The notes under the pieces were generated by a model, which was given only the letters and a program-made list of their open reading frames with translations, had not been told where the DNA came from and searched no databases. This document shows positions 8,725-15,902 of a DNA stretch of 17,305 nt, in pieces. This stretch comes from DATLAN01 sp035527455 (lineage in GTDB: Bacteria; Planctomycetota; Planctomycetia; Pirellulales; Thermoguttaceae). The DNA lies in NCBI GenBank assembly GCA_035527455.1, contig DATLAN010000192.1, forward strand, positions 1 to 17,305. The letters are read 5' to 3'. The position numbers and the translations under genes are program-made. Position 1 is the first letter of the stretch. Every line of letters starts with the position of its first letter.

Positions 8725-9585
8725 ATGTCCCACGAAACCGTTTGTCCCAAAGGTCACCGCGTGCAGATTGCCGAGGAGCATTTCGGCCGCCAGGTGCGGT
8801 GCCCGACCTGCAACGAATCCTTTGTCGCCCCCAACCTGGGCGAGATGGCCAGCCACGGCGTGCCGCCCGTGGGTGCGTCGCAAGGCGGCAGCGGCGCGCG
8901 TGCCTGGTCCTTGCGAGGAGCCGGAACGAACCGTTTCTCGCTGGCCACCGGCCGTCCGATGCTGGCCGTCGGCCTGGTCCTGGTGCTGATCTCGCGCGGC
9001 TGCGACACGATCGGTCGCCGCGCCGTCAACGCCACCCTGTCCGAGCAGGAACTGGCCAAGGTCAGATTCGACAACCGCCTGGAAAGCGAGCGGTTGGAGA
9101 TCCAGAAGAAGATCGACGAGATCGACGACGTCGTGGAGGATCGCCGTGCGGAGGAGGCCCAGCGCATGAGGGAAATCGCTGTGGAAGACGACTCCGGCCG
9201 GCGAGCAGACCTCCAAAAGCAACTCTCCGAATTCCAAAAGGCGTGGAACGAAGAGGAAGGGAAAGACCAGAAGAAGCGTGACGAACTGAACGCGGAACTC
9301 CAGAAACTCGCCGGCAAGCACCGGCGCGAGACGAGGGATTTCGAGAACGGGGAGTACCGCGATCTGGAAAACGCGGCCGAGGAAGCGCAGGCCACCAACC
9401 AGATCCGCGGCTATTGGCGGCAGGTCTTCTTCGTCTTCTCGTCGATCATCCTGGCGTTGGGGCTGTTAATCGTAAGCTGGACGGCCGACGGGGCCGAACG
9501 CTGGATCTGCCTGATCATGCTGGCGATCATCACCCTGAGCATCTACATCGGCGGCGTGCCCTGGCTGCCCGGCTTTCCCGTGTAG
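8725..9585 (+). CDS. Zinc-ribbon, coiled-coil membrane protein of unknown function
   Basis: 286 residues; ATG preceded by AGAGGA (8711-8716), 8 bases away. Residues 7-33 hold CPKGH and CPTC (C7, H11, C26, C29), which looks like a small zinc ribbon or degenerate rubredoxin-like knuckle. A short hydrophobic stretch lies at 78-90. Residues about 105-225 are rich in Glu, Lys, Arg and Gln with heptad-like spacing, consistent with a long coiled coil. Two clear membrane segments follow at about 234-250 and 261-278. The protein is probably anchored in the inner membrane. The gene starts 33 bases after the HzsA-related stop with no visible terminator between them, so co-transcription is likely. I do not recognise the family; MJ0042-type finger-tip zinc ribbons are common at the N-terminus of planctomycete proteins and this may be a relative. 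Confidence 0.8.
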   Translation: MSHETVCPKGHRVQIAEEHFGRQVRCPTCNESFVAPNLGEMASHGVPPVGASQGGSGARAWSLRGAGTNRFSLATGRPMLAVGLVLVLISRGCDTIGRRAVNATLSEQELAKVRFDNRLESERLEIQKKIDEIDDVVEDRRAEEAQRMREIAVEDDSGRRADLQKQLSEFQKAWNEEEGKDQKKRDELNAELQKLAGKHRRETRDFENGEYRDLENAAEEAQATNQIRGYWRQVFFVFSSIILALGLLIVSWTADGAERWICLIMLAIITLSIYIGGVPWLPGFPV

Positions 9586-9696
9586 CGTGCGGCACGTTGA
9601 TCCGAGTACCGAATATCGAACAAGGAATGCCGGCGGTCGGGGCCGGTTATATCGGTTCCACTGGCACTGTGCGCGTGGGCAAGGTGCGCTGCAGCC

Positions 9697-9725
9697 TTGA
9701 TTTCGCCGGCGCCGGGGCATATGCT
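9697..9725 (+). promoter_or_regulatory. Candidate sigma-70 promoter for ilvB
   Basis: TTGATT (9697-9702) and TATGCT (9720-9725) are separated by exactly 17 bases in the 206-bp gap before ilvB. Each matches consensus at 4 or more of 6 positions. The start would be near 9732, with a leader of about 60 bases. I see no attenuator peptide rich in branched-chain residue codons. Confidence 0.4.
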
Positions 9726-9791
9726 AAAGTGTTTGGGCAGATAACACTTCCCCCCCGATATACAGGCTTCGAACCGCAGGAATCCGCTCCC

Positions 9792-11561
9792 GTGGCCAAA
9801 CGCGCGCACAAGAAGATGCCCCCGGAACCGATCAGTGGGGCCGACATCGCCATTCAAGCCCTGGTCAATCACGGCGTGGACACCGTTTTTGCCTACCCTG
9901 GAGGGACCAGTATCCCTCTGCATCAGGCTCTGACACGCTTTCGTGACAGGGTGCGCGTGATCCTGCCACGGCACGAACAGGGCGGCGGATTCGCTGCCCA
10001 GGGATACGCCCGAACCACCGGCCGGGTCGGCGTCTGCATGGCCACCAGCGGCCCGGGGGCCACCAATCTGGTCACCAGCATCGCCGACGCCAAGCTCGAC
10101 AGCGTCCCGCTGATCGCCATCACCGGCCAGGTCGGCACGTCGGTGATCGGCACCGATGCCTTCCAGGAAACCCCGATCGTCGAGGTCTGCCGCAGCGTGA
10201 CGAAGCATCACTACCTGGTGACCGACGTCGCGGACGTTGCCCGCGTGGTTCGCGAGGCATTTCACGTCGCCACGACCGGCCGGAAGGGCCCCGTGCTGGT
10301 CGATCTGCCCAAGAACGTCCAGGTGGCCACTACCGTGCCCGACTTCGACGCCCCGATGGACCTGCCCGGCTACCACGTCGACGACCGTCTGGCCCGGCCC
10401 GAAGAGATCCGGCAGATGGCGGCGATGATCCGCGCCGCCAAGCGTCCGGTGATTTACGTTGGCGGCGGGCTGATCGCCGCGGAGGCCAGCGAAGAGCTGT
10501 GCAAGCTGGTCCGCAAGACGCAGATCCCGGTGACGACCACCTTGATGTGCCTGGGCGGATTCCCCGGCGACGATCCGCTCTCGCTGGATATGCCGGGAAT
10601 GCACGGGAGCGTCTACGCCAACTACGCGCTGAACGAGGCCGACCTGCTGTTGGCCTTCGGCGTGCGGTTCGACGACCGGGTGACCGGCAAGGTCTCGGAG
10701 TTCGCCGCCGGGGCCAGGATCGTCCACGTCGACATCGACCCTTCGGAAATCAACAAGATCAAGGAGGCCCACCTGCCGATCGTCAGCGACCTGAAGTACG
10801 CGCTGGCCGAGTTGAACAAGATCGTCGAACCGCCGGAGGACCTTACCGAGTGGCACAAGAAGATCGCCGGCTGGAAACAGAGCGATCCGTTCCGCTACGA
10901 CGAGGATTTCGACGGCATCCTGCCGCAGCACGCCCTGCGCGAGCTGTGCCGGCTGACCATCGATCTCGACCCGATCATCACCACCGGCGTGGGCCAGCAC
11001 CAGATGTGGACGGCCCAGTACTACAAGTTCCGCCGTCCCCGGCGGCACGTGTGCAGCTCGGGACTGGGCACGATGGGCTTCGGTCTGCCGGCGGCGGTCG
11101 GGGCCAAGATCGCCCATCCCGACAAGCTGGTGATCGACGTCGACGGCGACGGCAGCCTGTTGATGAACATCCAGGAGATGGCCACCTGCCACTGCGAAAA
11201 GGTGCCGGTCAAGGTGCTGCTGCTGAACAACATGCACTTGGGCATGGTGGTCCAGTGGGAAGACCGCTTCCACGCCGCCAACCGGGCCCACACCTACCTC
11301 GGCCCGATCGACCATCCCGAGGCCGTCGGACGCGGCAACGGCATCACGCCCCAAGAGCGCTATCCCGACTTCGTGGGCGTCGCCGCCGGCTTCGCCTGGA
11401 AGGGGCGTCGCGTGTCGAAGAAGGCCGAATTGACCGACGCCCTGCAGGAAATGATCGACGCGCCGGGTCCGTTCATCCTCGACGTCCAGGTCCCCTACCA
11501 GGAACACGTGCTGCCGATGATTCCCTCGGGCATGACGGTCAGGGACCTGATTCGGGTCTGA
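9792..11561 (+). CDS. ilvB: Acetolactate synthase, large catalytic subunit
   Basis: The enzyme condenses two pyruvates, or pyruvate and 2-oxobutyrate, in the first common step of valine, leucine and isoleucine synthesis in the cytoplasm, using thiamine diphosphate. At 589 residues it has the normal length. Family motifs include VFAYPGG, catalytic E62 in RHEQG, MATSGPGATN, FQETPIVEV, GPVLVDLPKNVQ, FGVRFDDRVTGK, VDIDPSEINK and the thiamine-diphosphate motif starting at G452 (GDGSLLMN) and ending at LLLNN. The GTG start at 9792 is chosen because AGGA (9778-9781) lies 10 bases upstream; ATG 9816 has no Shine-Dalgarno sequence and would give 581 residues. The regulatory subunit gene ilvN is not next to it: the next gene is convergent and unrelated. 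Confidence 0.95.
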   Translation: MAKRAHKKMPPEPISGADIAIQALVNHGVDTVFAYPGGTSIPLHQALTRFRDRVRVILPRHEQGGGFAAQGYARTTGRVGVCMATSGPGATNLVTSIADAKLDSVPLIAITGQVGTSVIGTDAFQETPIVEVCRSVTKHHYLVTDVADVARVVREAFHVATTGRKGPVLVDLPKNVQVATTVPDFDAPMDLPGYHVDDRLARPEEIRQMAAMIRAAKRPVIYVGGGLIAAEASEELCKLVRKTQIPVTTTLMCLGGFPGDDPLSLDMPGMHGSVYANYALNEADLLLAFGVRFDDRVTGKVSEFAAGARIVHVDIDPSEINKIKEAHLPIVSDLKYALAELNKIVEPPEDLTEWHKKIAGWKQSDPFRYDEDFDGILPQHALRELCRLTIDLDPIITTGVGQHQMWTAQYYKFRRPRRHVCSSGLGTMGFGLPAAVGAKIAHPDKLVIDVDGDGSLLMNIQEMATCHCEKVPVKVLLLNNMHLGMVVQWEDRFHAANRAHTYLGPIDHPEAVGRGNGITPQERYPDFVGVAAGFAWKGRRVSKKAELTDALQEMIDAPGPFILDVQVPYQEHVLPMIPSGMTVRDLIRV

Positions 11562-11573
11562 TCATCCGCTGTC

Positions 11574-11638
11574 GTAGCCACGTTCGCCAGAACGTGGTAA
11601 CCCTTGGGCATGCTCCACGTTCTGGCGAACGTAGCTAC
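11574..11638. repeat. Paired GTAG-headed palindrome (REPIN-like element 2)
   Basis: Arms of 24 bases at 11574-11597 and 11615-11638 are inverted copies with one mismatch and a 17-base spacer. Each has an inner hairpin ACGTTC-GCCA-GAACGT or its complement. Outer ends read GTAGCC and, from the other side, GTAGCT. The element fills most of the 99-bp gap between the convergent ilvB and lipoprotein genes, where the folded RNA could shield 3' ends in both directions. There is no T-tract, so it is not a standard intrinsic terminator. Confidence 0.8.
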
Positions 11639-11660
11639 AAGCCTTTGAATAATCCGGACT

Positions 11661-12578
11661 TCACGGATCATCCGAATCCGGCGGCACCGGACTCTTCGGC
11701 GGCGACGGTTCCACCGGCTCGGTGTGCGCGGCCGCGACCACCTTGTCAGTCGATTCGGAACTGCTCGTCGTCTTCGAGGTGGTGCTCGATTTCGATGAAG
11801 CGAGTCCGTAGGTTTTCGGCGTCGGTACGTTGACCACGACGGCCTCTTCCGGCTCGGAAAAGTATGCCTGGTCGGCGACCGAGACCGGCTTTCGCTCTTT
11901 GCCGTCTTCGGCCGGGTAGATCAGCGGGATGTCGATCTTGCTGCCGGCGAACTTCGTGCCCTCGAAGATCGTGCCCTGCTCGAACGGTCCGGCGCCGAAC
12001 AGCCAGACGTTCTTCGCCTTGCTCTCTACCGGAACCACGCCCGACTGCCACACCGGGCGGCCCGTCTTGCGGTTGTAGGCAAACGCGGCGATCTTGGCCA
12101 CCGCACGCTGTTCCGTTTTCGTGGCCACGTTCATTTCCGGCAGTCTGGCCGGCAAAGTGGGCACGGGAAGCATGGACGGAACGTTGACGGCCGGGATCCC
12201 CACGGTCAGCTCGCGACGATCGGTGCCGACGGCCCCGGCGCGTACCTCGATCACGTAGTCGGCATCCTCGCGATCCTCGATCAAGACGCAACCGGACGCG
12301 AGCATGTGCTGGCGCAGCAGACTTACCAGGTAGGGGGAATCCGTCACCGATTTCAGCGCGGCCGAATCGAGCCAGACATTCTTGCCGGCGACCGCACGCA
12401 GGTCGAGCTTGGCCACGGCGCGGTCCATCGCGTCGGAGATCAGCAACTGCTCGGTGGCCGTGCGGCTCGTGTCGGTCCACTTCGTCGTCCCACATCCGGC
12501 CAAGGCTACGCCGCAGAACAGTACGGCCAACCGCCCGAATTGCCGTAAGATATTGTTTCTTCGAGACTTGCAGATCAT
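11661..12578 (-). CDS. Predicted lipoprotein of unknown function
   Basis: 305 residues from ATG 12578. The N-terminus has basic residues (KSRR), a hydrophobic core (LAVLFCGVALAGC) and a lipobox with lipidation Cys29, so it should be a membrane-anchored lipoprotein. The mature part begins TKWTDTSRTATEQLLISDAMDRAV and continues with an alpha/beta-looking domain. The C-terminal 60 residues are low complexity, Ser/Thr/Lys-rich then Pro-rich. A longer frame begins at GTG 12659, but it would put a basic, non-signal extension before the lipobox and run into the plus-strand promoter at 12647-12675, so it is disfavoured. No good Shine-Dalgarno precedes ATG 12578. From memory the domain resembles the planctomycete family DUF6655, which is an uncertain match. 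It is convergent with ilvB. Confidence 0.75.
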   Translation of the reverse strand: MICKSRRNNILRQFGRLAVLFCGVALAGCGTTKWTDTSRTATEQLLISDAMDRAVAKLDLRAVAGKNVWLDSAALKSVTDSPYLVSLLRQHMLASGCVLIEDREDADYVIEVRAGAVGTDRRELTVGIPAVNVPSMLPVPTLPARLPEMNVATKTEQRAVAKIAAFAYNRKTGRPVWQSGVVPVESKAKNVWLFGAGPFEQGTIFEGTKFAGSKIDIPLIYPAEDGKERKPVSVADQAYFSEPEEAVVVNVPTPKTYGLASSKSSTTSKTTSSSESTDKVVAAAHTEPVEPSPPKSPVPPDSDDP

Positions 12579-12646
12579 GCGACGTCGGCGACTGAAAGGC
12601 CCGCCGGAGAACACCGGCAAAAACGTCTCTCTACGATGAGGAATCC

Positions 12647-12675
12647 TTGATATCGGCACGTTCCCCGCCTATAGT
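12647..12675 (+). promoter_or_regulatory. Strong-looking sigma-70 promoter for the DUF1080 gene
   Basis: TTGATA (12647-12652) and TATAGT (12670-12675) are 17 bases apart, and each matches consensus at 5 of 6 positions. Transcription would start near 12682, leaving a leader of about 190 bases that contains a single and a paired GTAG palindrome before the DUF1080 start at 12871. Confidence 0.5.
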
Positions 12676-12708
12676 TGAGACATTACGCCCCGGATGTCTC
12701 CCTTGTTG

Positions 12709-12732
12709 GTAGGACGGATTTCCAAATCCGCC
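12709..12732. repeat. Single GTAG-headed palindrome (REP-like)
   Basis: GTAG at 12709-12712 is followed by GA and the perfect hairpin CGGATTT-CC-AAATCCG (12715-12730). It has the same layout as the paired elements but a different core, and no inverted partner is seen nearby. It would lie in the DUF1080 leader. Confidence 0.6.
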
Positions 12733-12740
12733 ATCTTCCC

Positions 12741-12855
12741 AAATCGATAACACTTCAGCCAAATGGTAGCCGGATTCGCAAGAATTCGGACGTTGCCCAG
12801 TTTCACGCGAAATGGCCCGAATTCTTGCGAATCCGGCTACAAATCGATGACACTT
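12741..12855. repeat. 15-base direct repeats flanking REPIN-like element 3
   Basis: AAATCGATAACACTT (12741-12755) and AAATCGATGACACTT (12841-12855) match at 14 of 15 positions and are exactly 100 bases apart. The second copy directly abuts the right end of the paired palindrome. The first is 10 bases before its left end. They may mark a duplication made when the element arrived. Confidence 0.6.
12766..12840. repeat. Paired GTAG-headed palindrome (REPIN-like element 3)
   Basis: Arms of 24 bases at 12766-12789 and 12817-12840 are perfect inverted copies with a 27-base spacer, both beginning GTAGCC from the outside. Each arm holds a hairpin GGATTC-GCAA-GAATTC with one G-T wobble. The spacer itself can fold (TTTC-ACGC-GAAA). 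It lies 30 bases before the DUF1080 start and inside the predicted leader. Confidence 0.8.
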
Positions 12856-12870
12856 GAAGGAGAAAAACCC

Positions 12871-13635
12871 ATGTACCTGCCGAATCTCAAAGCCCTCGTC
12901 ATGCCCGCCGCCCTCTTCCTGGCCGCCGGCTTGCCGATCTCCGACGCTGCGGCGGCCGATCCCCAGACGACCTCGCTGGTGGGCGGCGACCTGTCGACCT
13001 GGCAGGAGAACACCGGCGACTGGCAGATCGTCGGACAGGTGAAAACCGACCCGGCCGACGCCCGGCGGCTGGTTTCCGTCCCCGGCACCGCCGTGCTGGT
13101 CAACGGCCCGACCGGACGCACCCGCAACATCTTCAGCAAGCTCGAACACGCCGACGTCGAGGCCCACGTCGAGTTCACGGTTCCGGCGGGCTCGAACTCC
13201 GGCGTCTATTTCCAGGGGCGCTACGAGATCCAGATCCTCGACAGTTGGGGCAAAAAGCCCGACGAACTCGAACACGGCGACTGCGGCGGGATCTACCAGC
13301 GCTGGGACAACGGACGCGGCTACGAAGGCCATCCGCCGAAGGTCAACGCCGCCCGACCGCCGGGCGAGTGGCAATCGTTCGACGTGATCTTCCGCGCCCC
13401 GCGTTTCGACGCCTCGGGCAAGAAGATCGCCAACGCGAGGTTCGTCCGGGTGCTGCACAACGGCGAGCTGATCCACGAGAACGTCGAGGTCACCGGCCCC
13501 ACCCGCGCGGCTGCCTTCGCCGACGAAAAGCCCTTGGGCCCCCTGATGCTCCAAGGCGACCACGGCCCGGTCGCCTACCGCAACATCCGCGTGAAGCCGC
13601 TGGGGGCGGAGAAGCCGCTCGGGCCGGAAAAGTAG
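12871..13635 (+). CDS. Secreted DUF1080 (3-keto-disaccharide hydrolase-like) protein
   Basis: 254 residues from ATG 12871, with AAGGAG (12857-12862) 8 bases upstream. The open frame extends 36 codons further up, but those codons are repeat sequence and lack a Shine-Dalgarno, so the shorter start is right. Residues 1-29 form a signal peptide (LVMPAALFLAAGLPISDAAAA). The rest is a single concanavalin-like beta-sandwich of the DUF1080 type, with GSNSGVYFQGRYEIQILDSWG, CGGIYQRWDN, PPGEWQSFDVIFRAP and LMLQGDHGPVAYRNIRVKPL. Some members cleave 3-keto-disaccharides; many planctomycete paralogues are uncharacterised, so the substrate is unknown. The C-terminus ends with a short duplication, PLGAEKPLGPEK. 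Likely periplasmic or external. Confidence 0.9.
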   Translation: MYLPNLKALVMPAALFLAAGLPISDAAAADPQTTSLVGGDLSTWQENTGDWQIVGQVKTDPADARRLVSVPGTAVLVNGPTGRTRNIFSKLEHADVEAHVEFTVPAGSNSGVYFQGRYEIQILDSWGKKPDELEHGDCGGIYQRWDNGRGYEGHPPKVNAARPPGEWQSFDVIFRAPRFDASGKKIANARFVRVLHNGELIHENVEVTGPTRAAAFADEKPLGPLMLQGDHGPVAYRNIRVKPLGAEKPLGPEK

Positions 13636-14048
13636 CCAAGCGGCAGCCGAATTCGCGGGGACTCGCCCAGGCGTGCCATTGTTTACCAGTTTTTCGGCCG
13701 AAGCAAAACAATCGACCCCTTCGGCCGCCGCGCGGATCGTCGAAACGCTTTACCGGAAAGCGACTTACGACGACGCACGCGAACCGTCCGGACGGGCGAA
13801 AGCCAGTTTTTTCTTGCCCCATGCCGAACCGTTCGTCGTCCCTAAACCGCCCCATCTTGCGCAACTCCTGCCACACTAACGACTTAGGTCGCTCCGCCGC
13901 CCTTGACAGATACCGGTCGATCGGTTCGATTGGCGCGATGGTTACGTTGTCGCAAGATGTTTCCCAACAACAACTTACGGCATTGTTTCCCACTTTTCGC
14001 CGATTTCGCCATACCGGGAAGCAACAATCCTTTCCCGGGCGGAATGCA

Positions 14049-14064
14049 CGGGTCGAACGACCCG
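14049..14064. promoter_or_regulatory. 16-bp operator-like palindrome
   Basis: CGGGTCGAACGACCCG has perfect 7-bp arms around AA. It lies about 200 bases upstream of the candidate restriction-modification promoter. It could bind a dimeric regulator, but there is no controller-protein gene in the operon and no second site, so this is weak. Confidence 0.2.
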
Positions 14065-14251
14065 AATCCCCCCTCCGCCTCCCCCCTCCGGACGAACGGC
14101 AAACTGGCGAACCTCGATTCTTCGAAGAGCGGCCCCACGAGACATATAAGTGTACTAATGCATCCTATCCGGAAGTCCCTGTCAATCTCCAGATTCGGCC
14201 GCCCACAAGCACTTGGAAAACCCGGCAAGATTCCCGAGAAGGATGGCAGGC

Positions 14252-14279
14252 TGGACAAGGGGCGGCAATCGGGTATCAT
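14252..14279 (+). promoter_or_regulatory. Candidate promoter of the restriction-modification operon
   Basis: TGGACA (14252-14257) and TATCAT (14274-14279) are 16 bases apart, each matching consensus at 5 of 6 positions. Transcription would start near 14286, giving a leader of about 50 bases before the methyltransferase start. Confidence 0.42.
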
Positions 14280-14336
14280 TTTGGAGGGTCGGCTCTACCG
14301 CCGCACGTCGAGTCTTTTCGGCTCTCCGAGGATGTC

Positions 14337-15902
14337 ATGGTGGACTTGCTTAGCTACACGACGGAACTACAGAAAAGACACGAGAATAGCACATCGGCTC
14401 TCTACCGAAGGCAGGCGGGGCAAGTATTCACACCGGTCGAAATCGCTCGTTTCATGGCGGGTCTGCTTTCTCATTTCCCTGCGGAGTACCGCTTGCTGGA
14501 CGCCGGAGCCGGTCTTGGCGTTTTGACTGCCGCAGTCTGCGAAAGATTCTTTGCCCTGCGTTCTCCACGGCACATAGAAGTCCACGTGTTCGAGAACGAA
14601 CCGAAAGCAATCCCTCTTCTGGAGCAGAACCTCGAGCATTGCCGGAAGGCTTTGGAGGACGCAGGCCATGCACTCAACTACGTAATCCACGATAAAGACT
14701 TCATAATCGCAACAGCCTCAAGCCTGGATGCTCAGCGGACTCTTGACGGCAACGACCTCCGTTCGACGTTTGACGCTGCGATCATGAACCCGCCCTACTT
14801 CAAAGTTCGCAAGACGTCCGCCCATGCGAAATTGATGTCCAAAGTGGTTCACGGTCAACCCAACGTTTACGCCTTCTTTCTTGCGTTGGGCGCGCAGTTG
14901 CTCAAAGAGGGGGCTGAACTGGTAGCCATTACGCCGAGAAGTTACTGCAACGGTCTGTATTTTCGTGGTTTTCGAAAGTGGTTCCTTCAACGGATGGCTC
15001 TTGACCACCTTCACCTTTTCGAATCACGAACGGCTCCGTTCAAGTCTGCCGACGTGCTTCAGGAGAGTGTCATAACGAAAGGTCATCGGCTGGGCAACAG
15101 GTCCGCCACAGTAAGGATATCAACGAGTCACGGCCCCAACTTGGACGAGGATCCCGAGGGGTTCGATGTCGCGTCGGACCGCGTAATCGACGACTCGTGC
15201 GGCGAAAGCGTTCTTCGGATTCCGACCAGCAACGAGGACGGCCGTATCATGGAATTGGTCGAGTCCTTTCCCTGTCGCTTCTCCGAACTTGGACTGTGTA
15301 TTTCTACCGGGCCGATCGTCATGTTCAGGGCAACGGAGTTCCTGTTGGACGACAACCACAGCCAGTCGTCCGTTCCGTTGCTGCTCCCTCACAACATCGA
15401 GCCGTTCGGCACGAAATGGCCCGTAAGGAAGAACGGAAAGCCAATCGCGTTCAGTCTGCGTCAAGAATCCATGCGATTGCTCCTCCCCTCGAAGAACTAC
15501 GTGTTGCTGAAACGGTTCAGCGCGAAAGAAGAAAGACGCCGGCTGACCGCCGGCTGCTTCTTTCCTTCCGTGTCGAAGAGCCAATACGTCGGAATCGAGA
15601 ACCATTTGAACTACATCTATCATAGCGAGCGCGACTTGACGGACGAGGATGTCTACGGGCTCGCGGCGGTTTTCAATTCGGTCTTGCTCGACCGCTATTT
15701 CCGAACGATCAGCGGCAATACGCAGGTCAACGCAACCGAGATTCGCAGCATGAACTTCCCTGACATGAACGTCGTCGCGAAAATCGGCCGGCAAGTAAGA
15801 AGTCTGCCCGTGATGACCGCCGACAGGATCGAGAGGATCGTGCTGACGGAGTTCCGGGTCCGAGGCTCACTGAGAGAGTATTTGCTGGAGCACGCGGGAT
15901 GA
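14337..15902 (+). CDS. Type II N6-adenine DNA methyltransferase, BsuBI/PstI type
   Basis: The protein is 521 residues, close to M.BsuBI and M.PstI (about 500). It would transfer methyl from S-adenosylmethionine to adenine N6 in its target, protecting host DNA from the partner endonuclease. It shows an N-terminal GQVFTP, motif I LLDAGAGLGVLT with D55, and motif IV NPPY at 151-154, giving the gamma-class order. The C-terminal half holds the presumed target-recognition region. ATG 14337 has GAGG (14328-14331) 5 bases upstream, and the frame extends far upstream only through non-coding sequence. Its stop overlaps the endonuclease start in ATGA, so translation is probably coupled. The target CTGCAG is inferred from the partner. 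Hand-counted 60-base samples give 31 and 33 G+C, against 37 and 41 in the HzsA-related and ilvB genes, which suggests transfer. Confidence 0.9.
   Translation: MVDLLSYTTELQKRHENSTSALYRRQAGQVFTPVEIARFMAGLLSHFPAEYRLLDAGAGLGVLTAAVCERFFALRSPRHIEVHVFENEPKAIPLLEQNLEHCRKALEDAGHALNYVIHDKDFIIATASSLDAQRTLDGNDLRSTFDAAIMNPPYFKVRKTSAHAKLMSKVVHGQPNVYAFFLALGAQLLKEGAELVAITPRSYCNGLYFRGFRKWFLQRMALDHLHLFESRTAPFKSADVLQESVITKGHRLGNRSATVRISTSHGPNLDEDPEGFDVASDRVIDDSCGESVLRIPTSNEDGRIMELVESFPCRFSELGLCISTGPIVMFRATEFLLDDNHSQSSVPLLLPHNIEPFGTKWPVRKNGKPIAFSLRQESMRLLLPSKNYVLLKRFSAKEERRRLTAGCFFPSVSKSQYVGIENHLNYIYHSERDLTDEDVYGLAAVFNSVLLDRYFRTISGNTQVNATEIRSMNFPDMNVVAKIGRQVRSLPVMTADRIERIVLTEFRVRGSLREYLLEHAG

Larger units (their letters stand above)
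13636..14336. other. 701-bp gap without a recognisable gene
   Basis: Short open frames here (for example 13673-13879) lack Shine-Dalgarno sequences, domain-like composition or recognisable homology. The stretch is pyrimidine-rich in places (two C-runs at 14067-14081), contains a TTGACA hexamer at 13903-13908 without a good -10, a 16-bp palindrome (14049-14064) and, at its end, the candidate promoter of the restriction-modification operon. No tRNA or CRISPR is seen. It may be DNA that arrived with the restriction-modification genes or eroded coding sequence. Confidence 0.5.

Noticed and set aside
5872..9321. 1149-codon open frame on the minus strand, opposite the HzsA-related gene and the zinc-ribbon gene
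   Set aside because: Its composition (runs of Val, Arg, Gly, His, Asp) is the usual antisense reading of GC-rich codons, and it crosses two genes with clear motifs.
9583..9597. GTAG plus CGTGC-G-GCACG at the stop codon of the zinc-ribbon gene, resembling the GTAG palindromes
   Set aside because: The stem is 5 bp with a 1-base loop and the GTAG overlaps the stop codon, so chance is likely.
9605..9631. CGAATATCGAACAAGGAATG, which I recall as a dispersed repeat motif in various bacteria
   Set aside because: Only one short copy is present here; it cannot be called a repeat from this window alone.
9543..11507. 654-codon minus-strand open frame opposite ilvB
   Set aside because: Antisense shadow of a gene with unmistakable acetolactate synthase motifs.
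12579..12659. Extended N-terminus of the lipoprotein from GTG 12659
   Set aside because: It would put 27 basic, non-signal residues before the lipobox and overlap the plus-strand promoter at 12647-12675.
12763..12870. Upstream extension of the DUF1080 frame
   Set aside because: The 36 codons are repeat sequence (element 3), and the Shine-Dalgarno and signal peptide point to ATG 12871.
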